Assembly (NCBI GenBank): GCA_948099385.1
Contig: CANUEZ040000183.1
Span: 2,790,001 to 2,854,000 of the forward strand
DNA from: Fasciola hepatica
Taxonomy: Eukaryota > Platyhelminthes > Trematoda > Plagiorchiida > Fasciolidae
Direction: 5' to 3'
Length of the DNA stretch: 64,000 nt
A program made the translations under genes and the position numbers. Below are positions 30,479 through 41,547 of this stretch, one piece after another (the first letter of the stretch is position 1; each line of letters begins with the position of its first letter). The notes under the pieces were generated by a model. The model searched no databases. It saw nothing but the letters and a program-made list of their open reading frames with translations, and was not told the DNA's origin.

Positions 30479-30587
30479 AGAAGTCCAATTTGGCGAAACA
30501 ATTGTTTTTCAGTAATTCATTCTCAAGCCGTTTACAAATTACATGGGAGACGCTAAGCAAGAATCATGCGGATAGACATGGAGTAAA
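30479..30587 (-). repeat. Left inverted flank of the Penelope-like element
   Basis: A 109-bp segment matching the reverse complement of 31216-31324 at 106 of 109 positions. Its outermost six bases, AGAAGT, coincide with the end of the direct repeat, so target and element share a microhomology at this junction. Confidence 0.92.
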
Positions 30588-31154
30588 GACCTATTCATTA
30601 GCTTACCATTTAAAGGTGACACGGTGAGTGAAATCTTAAACCGACGGCTGAGGAGGGAAATTCAAAACACGTTCAATGCTGCAACCGTACGGTGTGTGTT
30701 TCGAGGTGCTCCTCTGATCCATGTTCAGAACAAGGATAAACTGCCGATGCTGACCTCATCAATGGTTGTGTACTCTTTCAGATGTGTTTGTGACGCATCG
30801 TATGTAGGTCGAACGGCACGACAGCTATCCACTCGGATCAAAGAGCATCACCCACGCTGGCTAAGCCAAGGACAGACTGGATCGATAAACAGCGCAATCT
30901 TAGCACACCTAGTTGACACCGGACATCAGGTGAACCCAAACACGGCTTTCAAAGTTGTGTATCGAGTCCCCCCAAGCAAATGCAAGGGTGTGCAGTTGCG
31001 CACTCTAGCGATAGCCGAGGCAATCGGAATCAGGAAGCTGACCCCCGACCTTTGCGCCCAAAAGCGTTTGGTCCAGGCACTTCAACTTCCATGGCCTAGG
31101 ATCGATCGAGGTCGAGTAAATCTGTCGTCCTGTCACTCACAGGGCGTAAGTTAG
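30576..31154 (+). CDS. Penelope-like GIY-YIG endonuclease domain (partial)
   Basis: This is the C-terminal part of a Penelope-like retroelement protein, whose GIY-YIG nuclease is thought to cut target DNA for insertion. The stop-free frame spans about 193 codons to a TAG at 31155. No ATG is obvious at the start, and the first codons derive from the flank, so the protein is fused or untranslated. Visible features are LPFKGD near 30603, where the thumb and linker of the reverse transcriptase would end, then VVYSFRC (the GIY strand), a C-x-C pair, YVGRT with R-x-L-S-T-R (the YIG strand and helix) and EHHP, which complete the CCHH zinc-binding pattern of this family. LAIAEAIGIRKL carries the likely catalytic Glu. 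No internal stop or frameshift is seen. The missing reverse transcriptase means the copy cannot retrotranspose alone. Confidence 0.88.
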   Translation, partial: TWSKDLFISLPFKGDTVSEILNRRLRREIQNTFNAATVRCVFRGAPLIHVQNKDKLPMLTSSMVVYSFRCVCDASYVGRTARQLSTRIKEHHPRWLSQGQTGSINSAILAHLVDTGHQVNPNTAFKVVYRVPPSKCKGVQLRTLAIAEAIGIRKLTPDLCAQKRLVQALQLPWPRIDRGRVNLSSCHSQGVS

Positions 31155-31215
31155 ATAAACCAATCAAATGACAAGGACAATGTGACTGTTGACAAACCCC
31201 TACCCATGATTGGTG

Positions 31216-31324
31216 TTTACTCCATGTCTATCCGCATGATTCTTGCTTAGCGTCTCCCATGTATTTTGTAAACGGCATGAGAATGAATTACTGAAAAACA
31301 ATTGTTTCGCCAAATTTGACTTCT
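31216..31324 (+). repeat. Right flank of the Penelope-like element
   Basis: The element-sense copy of the 109-bp flank, downstream of the stop codon. It continues 27 bp (31325-31351) to the right direct repeat; that part is absent from the left flank. Confidence 0.9.
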
Positions 31325-31788
31325 ATGATATACAATGGGTATTTTCCAGACGATGAAGCAGAAGTTCATCTACTGATGTCAAACTAAGGGGTGTGGTTCG
31401 TCACCCAAATTCTACGGGAGACCTTCGTGCCTGAAAGGAATTGCGGGCACATCGTAAATTGGGTTAACTAGTTTCGAGGTATAACACTACCTGTGGATAA
31501 AGGTTTCGGGGAACGAACAATTTGTTTAGTCTTCGACTAGCAATACGGAATTTATTACTATGGAGGTGTAGAACGAGACAGAGCGCAAGAGTAAACAATG
31601 TTTAGGGTAGGACCCGGTGACGTTTCAAAGACCTTAAGACCTAAAAGTAAAAGGAAGCTATCTTTTCTGTTGAATCTACCACGCCTATTTACCAAACTTC
31701 TCTGATTTGCATTGCCCCAGGTGACTGTCCATTTTCTTTATGATCGATTTTCTGTGACTATATTGATCTACCTGATTATCTCTCTAAC

Positions 31789-31855
31789 ACGCACACAAAG
31801 ATGCACGAGTACGTGCACATGCAGACGCACACACACACCCACCCACGCGCCTCTG
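31789..31855. repeat. CA-rich low-complexity tract
   Basis: Alternating CA, GCA and CCCA units with interruptions; a degraded (CA)n microsatellite. Confidence 0.7.
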
Positions 31856-31991
31856 CATGCACTGCATCCGTGACCTTTTAGACAGATTTGACCGATGTTC
31901 GCCCTTCGGACCATGGTCGCCCAACTTGTTTTACTTCCCCCACCTCTGAATGGACAGCGTGCTACCAGTAGACCAACGTTACATTTCTACG

Positions 31992-32264
31992 AAGCTAGTT
32001 GGAGAAAACCCCAAGGTGACGAACAGGCTCATTTTCAGTGATTTGTAATCATGCCATTACATCACATTTTATATGAACAGTGTTGGGTGAACAGAACAGA
32101 AATCAAGACAAGGCGATGAGCAGTTCTGTTCACTTACCATTGTTCATATAAAATGTGATGTAATGGCACGATTACGAATCACTGAAAACGAGCTTGTTCG
32201 CTAACTCGTGTTGTTCTTCATGTGCTTGGTGGGATTATTCTGACCATTAAAGCAAGCTAGTTGG
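31992..32264. mobile_element. Hairpin element between 11-bp direct repeats
   Basis: Arms 32020-32097 and 32123-32200 are both 78 nt, match at about 70 of 78 positions with no gap, and enclose a 25-nt loop. AAGCTAGTTGG occurs exactly at 31992-32002 and 32254-32264, flanking the hairpin plus single-copy shoulders. The layout parallels the unit at 28774-28990, although the sequences are unrelated by eye. It has no coding capacity. A foldback or hairpin-forming insertion is the likeliest explanation; an inverted duplication formed during repair is an alternative. Confidence 0.55.
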
Positions 32265-34139
32265 CTCTTTAGACAGTCAGAACAGTGGTCGGTTGAACTG
32301 GCCTGCTGGCCCTAGTATGTGATTGATTGTTTCCGCACTGTTCCTCAGTGCTCGAAAGCTCCCCAAAGAACGCCACGAATTAGGGTTTATACAGTTCGTC
32401 AACTTGTTATAATTATTCCCATGAAGTACCGCATATAGACGCATTTAAATCCCACGGTTGGTTGGACTTCGTCCTCTCATTTTGCGCGTAACTCTCAAAC
32501 TGGTCTGGACACCGGGCGTACTCTATAGCATCCGAGCGTCAGCCTCAGAAAGAATGTGGGTAAACAGTAAACTCAAAAATTTAGCGGCTGCAGATAACAC
32601 GGATGCACTTCAATGATGAATTACTGTCTGTGAGCTAGAGTTTGTAAACAGGGGAAGTGGATTCCAAAATTTTCGAGTATTTGGCTCGTCTATGAAGGAA
32701 AAAAACAAATCATAGAACGACTTTAAAGGATTTAATTTCAAGTTCTCTATAGAGGACCAGATAACAAGTTGTTCTATAGAAGAGGTTTTGCAGACTGATT
32801 AGGGTCGGGCATACAAAAACACACCATCGGCCTAACTGGTAGGCGTACTATCATCGTGGACAGGAGTAGACGAGATGTCTGAAGGAAAATCACGCCATCT
32901 GCTGTTGACCTGCAGTAAATCAAATGGACAGCCATTGCATATCATTTGATTGAAATCCACCATCCGTCAGGATTTATTTCATAAATACAACATTTTAGAA
33001 GATACTTGTCAAAATGCGGCTCTAACATCTTTAGTGCAGACGTATTCCACTGCACCATTCTTTCGTAAACAAGTCCAAAGCAAGTAAAATTTTTGGCGGG
33101 GTATTTAAATTTGGTTGTGCATTTCGAACTTATGGATGATATTTTCATCGCAGAAATTTTCGTTTAAGTCCGTCTTGTCTTTTTTAAGTTTGTCTACCCG
33201 CCGCGGTCTTAGTAGGCACAACTGTGGGATGGCTGGCTAATTCTCCGACAAGTATTCCACTCACATAAATGGCTAGAGCCGGGACATATGGCACTACTAG
33301 AAAGCACTCTGCTGTTTGGCGGGTAGCTTTAGGCCATCCAGTCCACAACAGTATATTACTACTCATCATTTCAATTAACGTGAGTCCTCTACGGGGTAGA
33401 GCTCAAAGAGACGGGGCTTCCTTCTGATATTGATAGCTTACTAGCAGTAGTCGAGGGATACTACACTTGCTTGATTGACCGTAATTGTCACCATGGGATT
33501 CGCGGAGACGGCCCAGTCGTGTGCATCGAAGGTTTTCGGTACAAGTCACAAAAACGTTATTTGAATAAGGTGAGAAACAGATTCCTTACTTATCGGTGGA
33601 ATGCAATCCACTGTTTCTCCGCAAATATCGTTCAATCATCAATACAACTGTTTTTACTTCACCACCTTGTTCGTCAAGTGATATTTCCATATTTGCTGAA
33701 AATTTCATGTCAGAAAAAAATAGAATGCGCTTAAACTTCATTGGCTCTCGTCACTGAAGATTTTATTCGTTTGAAAGTCGATTCTCTAAGTTGCATGGGG
33801 CCAGCGCATATTATATATGTCTCCACAACAAAGAATGCCCAGCAGGATTCACTCTTTGTCAATAACACCGTGGTTATCTCCGCCCCGGAAGGAACCCCCT
33901 TATGGCTCTGATTATTGTACCGTCAGTCGTACCCTAGGACTGATTCGAAGTCACTCCATGTTACGCACAGGTTTTGTGACTGAGAAACTCGATACTGCAA
34001 AGAGAAATTGTAAGCACAATGAGTCCCAACAAGTATAATCTTGTGTCCCAACTTTTTGCTTCAACGAACCGTCCTTGAGTGGAGTGCTTCGAACTCAACC
34101 GAACCTCTTCCAATACTTTTGAACTAATGCACTGAGGGA
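32265..34139. other. No gene recognised
   Basis: Nothing identified. An 87-codon plus-strand frame (33471-33734) and a 73-codon frame (33817-34038) have no known motif. The second lies just upstream of the reverse transcriptase remnant and could be an eroded part of it. Confidence 0.5.
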
Positions 34140-35060
34140 CGCGCCACTGTTAACCGCTACGGACTAGACAGTGTCAGCCCTATGGCCAAGAAGGAAACCA
34201 CTCAATTTCGCCCAGTTACGAGTGCCCCCGATCTTCTAAAAGTACTTGAAATTCCTAACATTACGTGCATTATGTCACGCATCAGTCACACCGACTAACT
34301 CTCCCAGATGTGTTTTCTCGATTACAGCAATGCTTCCAATGTTTTTGATAGACCTGTGGTGACCTCGATCATTCTGAGAAAATGACCCTTTTCTGAACAC
34401 TATGTTGGATGTGTTTTCTCTACGATCATTTCTGACGTTTGATGTCGACCTCAACCTTTTGTTCGGTTGCGTACTTTCAACTGGACTGACTTTTTGAGGT
34501 TTCCGTCGACCTCGTTTCGAATCACTTTCACTTTCGGTTCTTCGCCGATTTTACCCTCTCGCGGTTCACTCTCTGCTCAGCGGTTGCGTTCATTTTCTTT
34601 CGGTGTATTTCTCGTATCGGTACTATTTCGTTGCCACGATATACAGAACACACTTCTACGTCTGCAAACCAACTTGCGTTTTCTCCATTAGTTCGATAGA
34701 AGAGATAACGTTGGTATTTCGCTGTGAGACCGAATAGAAGATTCATTCACTAGCCACACCCGAACGTCATCTGTGGACCTAAAATGTTATCGGTTTTACC
34801 AAAAGCAAACGGACTTCCACCTCTGTTGTTAAATATTTGAAAGCATTTTACTGATAGAGCGCAAATTATGACACAGAGTCAGCACTTTTATTCTCCCCCC
34901 ATCGCTACAGGAGTACTTCAGGGTACGATTCTGCCTTCCGTTTTCTTTCATCTTACGTATGTAACTTACCAAAAGCTGCCGATGAGTTTCTCATTGGGCA
35001 TTTTGATGAATTTGCTACTGGAAACAAATCTGACAAAATGTTTCAGTGTTCTGAAATAAG
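34140..35060 (+). pseudogene. Non-LTR retrotransposon reverse transcriptase remnant
   Basis: These are fragments of a CR1/RTE-like reverse transcriptase in the right order. One frame gives SPMAKKE, then FRPVTSAPDLLKVLE (34206-34250) and MSRISHT, matching the RPV-T-S-x-LLK-V-LE fingers block. A stop at 34296 follows. The same frame resumes with FLDYSNAS (34314-34337), equivalent to the motif A FLDYSKAF, with its catalytic Asp codon at 34320. The segment normally lying between these blocks is largely deleted. A separate frame (34868-35056) has ATGVLQGTILPSVFF (34904-34948), matching the GVPQGTILGPVLF block, and then an eroded region where the catalytic F-A-D-D should be but is not visible. It is non-functional. 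Confidence 0.75.
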
Positions 35061-37990
35061 TGAGCTTATATCTCCTATTATCGAGTGATCCATGCCATCA
35101 CGTATAAATCCTAATGCACTCAAAGTTAATGACATTTTATTTCACCTTCAAAGGAGGACGTAAGTCCCCAGTCGAAATAAGTTGTTTTTACTTAGATATT
35201 CGCAACAAGGTAATGCCCATATTTCGGCCAGTAACATATCATGGCAAGCATTTATCAACACCAACTCCGGTCCCGGCACCTCGGTAATGCATCCACAAAC
35301 AGTTGACGACTATCGTTTTATATTATGCGCTTGAGATTTCTACTCTTTCGACAGGACCATAATAAAGGTTTTGCATATTCTCGCGTGATGCAACATCTCA
35401 ATAAATGTTTCCCTGTCATCGTTGCTGGCATTCGAAAAAAAAGTAATCTTTTGCGAAGGTCTACCAAAGTCGGGTTACAATTCAGGGGTGTCTCCTCCCT
35501 TCATTTAGCCAATTCTCTTCCAGAAAATTACATTTCTTAAGGCAAAACTTTCCATTGGCATTTTGCCAAGCATGACTCAGCAAAATGACATGCGTTTAAT
35601 TGGACACGTTCCTTCCTTACTCACCAGGTGTTAACACTACTAAATCTACGACAGGTCAGAATTTCATCGTTCATCTTTTCTTCCCTATATTTCAAGGAAT
35701 GACCCTTCATTGGTTTTTGGTTTACTGGAAACACAGTCTTGACTATTTTTGTTATCATTTTTCTGTTACCACTGTCCGAAGCAAGTACATGTTATATTCA
35801 TTTTAGTTATCTTAATTTACTACAAGTGTATTCAATAAAAATGTTCCGGTGAGTGAAGTTCTGAAATTCACCCTTAGAATGAATAAAGTCATATTCTGTA
35901 TTTGAATTTGAAAAAACTTCACAGTATAAAGTGTGGAAGTAATTGTAGATGCTGAAGTGAAATATCAGTAGAAGAGGTTTTCAGCGAAAACATGGGGTGT
36001 CATAAAGAAAGTGGAAATCACCTAATCCATAGATCCACGGCAACGGGGTTTCCAAATTTTGCTTTTGGTCAAAAGATTCAATTCCTGTAGGAAAATAGAC
36101 AGTGCTGAAATAGTAACGGCTTGGAACCCCGAGTGCCGGAAAAAGTCCTACTGAATTCCAACATCGATTTTTTATCAAACAAATATTTACCAATGCGCTT
36201 TGGTTAGAATGATAAACATACAAAAATTAAATAGTAGCAGAAGTTTCTATGACTGAAAAAGCAGGCATCTGACTGAATAATTAAACTAGAAAGTTATTCA
36301 CAGCTATCCTGGCAATTAAACATAGTTCAGATCGTGAGTTGTTGCCATCAACAAATGAAAGAGGATACTACTTTCGACCTGTTTCCCCAGGTATCAATCT
36401 GCATCGGTCATTGAACTTAGAAATACATGTAAAATATAGCCAACACGTGCATCGTCAGGAAACTTCATATGTTTGAGTAACGAACACGGGATAGGAATAG
36501 TTGTTTTACACGTAACCGTGTAAACGCCTCAACGAACAAGTCAGACTTGAACTTATTCACATTACCAAAGACAGTTCATACTAGCATTTTTCCAGAGAGC
36601 TTTATCACTAGATTCTCTTGCTCAAGCAGTCGACAGTAGTTGAGAGGTTCGTTGTTGACTCATTCAACGCGTTCGTGATTTAGGAAACCATAACTGATAT
36701 CCTGCGTAGCTGACATGACACTCAAAAATTTCATCCCATCGCTCGTGTCGGTGGACCAAGTTTTGTCAAGAACAACAAGACCGAATTTGTTAATTTTCCT
36801 TAGTCCTGGTTGGTCAAATGTATCGATGAGAAATCTTCATTACTGTCTTTCAGAGTAGTTGTCGATTTGCTCGTGTAGTGTCTGTTTATCATTACCAACT
36901 TCTGGCATCATTTCCTGACTTAAGCTGCAACCATCGAACGCTTAGATTTGAGGCCTTACCGGGGAATGTTCCTACTTTGTCGTGATGGATAGCTTATAAT
37001 ACATATTTCACCTTGCCAGTACAAACAGCTGCAGTAACCCGAAAGGGTTTGATACTCCAGTCTAGAAACAGTCCCCGATGCATTTATTTAAGTTCAAGTT
37101 GCAAGTGCATGCTTATGAAAACCGACTGACCTTAACATAATTCACGACTGTAGTCTCGCATATCTCGTTAGCCGGATGGATTACTGGCCATTTCCTCTGA
37201 TGTATAACAGGAAAATTAACCGGTATTTTTTGCATCCATTATTTGGGGTCGAAATCGGGATTCGATTCAACAATCTTACGCTTACCGAAATGTTGCTTTA
37301 TTACCTGTACCATCGCGGAATTTAGCTACTTTGTGAAAGTAGCTCGTTGAAGAACTTTTCTTGAATTTATACGTTTATCTACGAAAGATCCCACAGAACA
37401 CATTGTGATCAAAACAGTGTGGCGAACAAGCTCGTTTGCAGTTATTCGTACTCATACCAATACATCACAATAAAAATGACTCAAAACAAAAAAGGGGATT
37501 GATCATTCAATTCTGTCTGTGAACTTGTGTTTGCCAGTGAAATAGATAACAATGAAGAATGTTCGATTGGTTGCACACGTGTTTGGGCACAAGAAGTGGA
37601 ACATGGATGTCTAAGTGCTTGCACAAATTGCTTCTGAGCACACAGGGAGGATGGTAGAGTAGAATATTCACGGCTTCAGCTGTGGCTAAGATGCGACACT
37701 TGACAACTTGCTCCTCCCTATTATAAACTTGAAGAATAAAGACTAAAGAATCAAGATACGACGTGATATTTTGCATTTTAACTGCAATTGTCAGGTACTT
37801 ATGATTTTTTTGTCGGAATGACATTGTTTGTACATATATAACATGGGAGATCACGAAACAATCCGAACAGCTTTCGTGCTACTAACATAATTTTTAAGCC
37901 GGGACCTAAACAAATCCAACTGATAGCAATCCTCATCACTTGAACCCCTAGGCCGGAAGGCTTGAAGCACCAGCAGATGCTGGCCTTTTC
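35061..37990. other. No gene recognised
   Basis: The first 500 bp may hold further eroded reverse transcriptase sequence, but I cannot align it. The remainder shows only short frames, apart from a 115-codon minus-strand frame (37507-37854) without known motifs. Confidence 0.45.
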
Positions 37991-38480
37991 ATACCTCCAG
38001 GCCAGGTCACGGTCTGCGCCCCGATTCTCTTCTTCAGGTCTTTTCTGACCAGTTCAAAAGCACCAGAAGAAGCGAGAAAATAAGCCGATATTCGTAAAAG
38101 GTCAGGGACACTAGGGGGGGGGGGTGAGGCATAGGGAGATAAGAGGGGTCAGCTATACGGGTCTCACACAGGACGACTTCCCTATGCAACCATCACGCGA
38201 GGTTCTCACCACATGCGAGCAAAGCTTCGATGATATCGATTGCTGATTACAGTAAGCAAGTAAGGGGAGTGGCGAGGTCTCTCCACAATAGGATAAAATA
38301 CCATTAACCACGGCAAAATACACGCAACACCTACGAGAGCTTAGCATGTCAGGAAGGCACCTCGGGCACCGCACGGTGGAGAAGACTCTGTTGGCTCTCG
38401 TTGTTTGTGCTGGGATCTCTTCCCCAAATGTACCTTCAGCCGTAATGAAGCTCTCAAGCTACTAACGTTTACCGACTAGA
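37991..38480. other. GC-richer island with an 11-G tract
   Basis: Composition rises here, and eleven consecutive G occur at 38114-38124. No protein or RNA was recognised. The contrast with the flanks suggests an old transposon piece; ACTAGGGG at its G tract is also found at the edge of the 22917 tract on the opposite strand. Confidence 0.35.
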
Positions 38481-41065
38481 TCTAACCTACCGCCATAAAA
38501 GATGAGGGCAGCATAGGCTCCTGCCAGTCGTGCAAAAGCACTTAGCAGTTGAAAGTGAAAAACATATACCGTATTTGGATGCCTCAGTCATCAGTCGGTC
38601 AACTTGCATTGTCGTGTCTGTGCGATGCCACTGGAGTATCCTAAGATGAATACTCCGCACCCAGGGAGAAGTTCGATTTCAACAAATATATGTACACGGA
38701 AAAAGGCTACCAAAGATTCAACCTTAAATTATTTTGCATGATACCAGAGCTGCTGTAATTCGAAGGTTAGAAATGTTTAAGTTTTGAAAACTGAATATTA
38801 TTCACTTATTTCCGTTATTTTTGTGAGAGGCTAAATTATCATGACTGTATTCAACATAAATAGTTTCAAGGAGGTCTGATAGACAAAACTGAATGAATGG
38901 TCATGAGTTAATTAATTACAAAATCGTGAAAGTGGGTTATATTTTATGTGTTGTTCACCACGGATGCATGATAACTGCTCCATGCAGGAGAAATCCCATG
39001 TATGCATGAACAAATTATACTCTAACTAGGCAAAAAATGCAGAAACAATACATTACATTGGAAACGCTGTATCACTTAGGGGTTTATTTGGAATCTAGTA
39101 GCTGATGATGGGTATGCGAGAAGAAAGTTAGGGAAATTTATCGAGATACCTGACCGTGAAATCAAGGTCAAACGAGCGTGATCCGTTCCCTGTTTTAAGT
39201 TTTCTCGATGCTAGAGAAATCGTCACTCATGAACGGAGATTGTCAAATTGCTTGTAGATAAATGCGAGAGAGGACTTTATGATAAGGCATCTTCTGAATT
39301 GTTCTGTGAAAGATTTTATTCAGGAGCTTGCCGTGAAACTACAGGGAGTTTTTGCATTACTAATGTATGAAATGAAGTTACGACAAGAAGCGACATGTAG
39401 AAAACCCAAACCATGGATTTGGGTTAAGGTGTATCATGGATGTTGTTATAAAGAACTTCCAGATATCAAGGAGTGAGAACTTGTATACTCCGTTACGAAG
39501 AAGGATGAAGCCAAACTGGCTGCCTAATCTTTTGGAGGAAGAAAATCAAGCGTTATTAGTCCAATAAGAAAGGTCACATTTTGCAATTGCGAAGAAATTC
39601 AAATTGCATCTTGGTTCCTTTTGGCTTTGGATTTACTCCGCTCGCTTTACAATTCGACTCGGGACTCACAAAAACGTTGGGTCATAAAACATTCTGCTTC
39701 CAGTGTTTTTCAAAAATAGCTTACCATTAACCTAGCTGGCTCACTTTGAACATCCTTTCAGCATGGTTAATCACATTTTAAAGGTACGGTTTTCGGAAAC
39801 AAGTACATAGATAATTTTTGAATGTGAACTCTGAGTTCACTATCGATAGCTCATCTTTCATTAGCACGATAGGATTTCCTTGTTGTTTGCCATTTTTGCT
39901 TGGTCAATTCCCTCATTCTGACCTCAAATAACAAATTCATTATTAAAGACCATTTCGCCTTGTTATTGTCTGCCACAACCCGGAATAAGTGCCAGATTGT
40001 AAAACGTTCAATCGGACAAACCCTACAGGACTACACCTAAATGATCAGAATGAGACGTTGTCACCTCATTTGCTGCACATCTATATCCTCACAACAATTT
40101 AATAATTTGTTCCCGTGGCTGTCCCACGTTGCTCTTGTTTGTCATTCTTTTATTCCACTTTGCTACGTCCATGTGAATTCCAAAATTTCCGGTTCGGTTC
40201 CGTAATCATACTTCACAGCAGCAATGAATAGTTATAGAAACTATCCAGTAATCAACATAAATTGTGTTTATCACCAGATTTGTCACCTGAATGCACATCA
40301 CATACAGTGACTAAACATATGCGGGAAAATTGGTGGTAAATGGATCAACTGAGCAACCAGCCTTTTCCCCAACGGAGATTATTAAAGGCCACCATGGAAT
40401 TTCCGCATGAATATTACTATTATTTGATCCGTTTACGAGGTAACTGTTGGCCCCGAATGAATAAACGTAGCCCGACTTGCTATTTCTAAAAACTGATAAA
40501 GGTTCAATGGCATTTGTCCACAGTAAGTTGCAAAATGGGGAATAGAAACAATGTGCTACAACATACAACGTAACAAAAAGCCTTCGAATCTGAAGGTTAA
40601 CAAGTGAACAACTAAAGTAAGTGATGGTTACATAGAATGTCAACAAAAAAGGAACCAGCAAGTTTTTTCGTTCAAGAGCGAATCACTTTCGAAAAGCGAA
40701 GTTCGTATTTTGCATACCATTCAGGGTTCCAACTATCAAGAGAGTCTACTCTACCCAGGATCAGTTTACCAGAAAAAAGATTTACTCATTCTGGTCACCG
40801 CAATAGGATTCAAAGCAAGCAATGTTTCGTAGGAACCATGTCTTTTACAAACAAGAGAACCAGGGAGTGAACACGAATTGCTGGCATTGAGTCTACAAAT
40901 CCACTTTATTTTGTAGGTGTAATTTACATGCGCATGCAAGACGTATGAAGGTTTTACAATATTCAGCTCTATTGAGGGAGGAAAGGTGCATATACTGGAG
41001 GAAACCGTCCTACAACAAAAAAGGCCTAAACTATTACCGCAAAATTTTAGTGACACAATCGTTAA
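38481..41065. other. No gene recognised
   Basis: AT-rich with short frames. A 116-codon minus frame (40311-40661) and a 77-codon plus frame (40637-40870) have no recognisable motif. Confidence 0.5.
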
Positions 41066-41458
41066 AATCAAACAACTCATAAGAAACAAGGTAGTTCTTC
41101 AGGCTGTGAACAACTTTGCTACGTACAAAAGTATCTATGGAGAAAAACTGCGATTAAAATTTGCCGCTTCCAGTTTTTCTTTGCAGGGTCTAACAGGCAA
41201 GCTAAAGAAGACCGTGGATCCCATTTCGTACATCTAAGAAGCAATCCCCAGGATTGTCAGTCTAGGGGCTGCGAAACAACACAAATTGGTGGAACATGGT
41301 TTGATCACAGCACTGAAAAGCCATTCAACCTAGAAGAACGAAACAGGTTCCACGTTTATCGTAAGTTTATTGAACGGGATGTTAACGAGGAATACTGTGG
41401 AAGAACCACTGACGCAAAGGCGACAAAATTGTTTGTACATAGATTAGGAATAGGATGA
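41066..41458 (+). other. Met-less open frame, possible terminal exon
   Basis: A 130-codon stop-free frame ends at a TGA (41456-41458) just before a (TA)n tract. It contains no methionine, so it could only be translated as an internal or terminal exon. A strong acceptor-like sequence, TTTTTCTTTGCAG, ends at 41186; from there about 89 codons remain, with a balanced, protein-like composition (for example GGTWFDHS, NLEERNRFHVYRKFIERD and EEYCGRTTDAKATKLFVHR) and several Cys. I recognise no family. About one frame of this length is expected by chance in the window, so length alone is not evidence; the splice site and composition are the reason for listing it. Confidence 0.25.
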
Positions 41459-41472
41459 AACACGAAAGCCAA

Positions 41473-41474
<2 letters not shown>

Positions 41475-41545
<71 letters not shown>
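41475..41545. repeat. (AT)n microsatellite, about 71 bp
   Basis: Uninterrupted AT dinucleotide run. Confidence 0.96.

Positions 41546-41547
<2 letters not shown>

Larger units (their letters stand above)
30471..31368 (+). mobile_element. Penelope-like element, 5'-truncated, inverted flank
   Basis: An 867-bp unit (30485-31351) lies between direct repeats GATGAAGCAGAAGT at 30471-30484 and 31352-31365; the similarity extends to 16 of 17 bp. The unit consists of an inverted 109-bp flank, the C-terminal part of the Penelope polyprotein, a short untranslated region, the other 109-bp flank and 27 further bases. The coding region enters in mid-domain right at the end of the left flank, so the reverse transcriptase half was never copied or was lost. 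Inverted flanks and variable-length target duplications are known for Penelope-like elements. The near-identical flanks and open frame make this a recent insertion. Confidence 0.85.
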
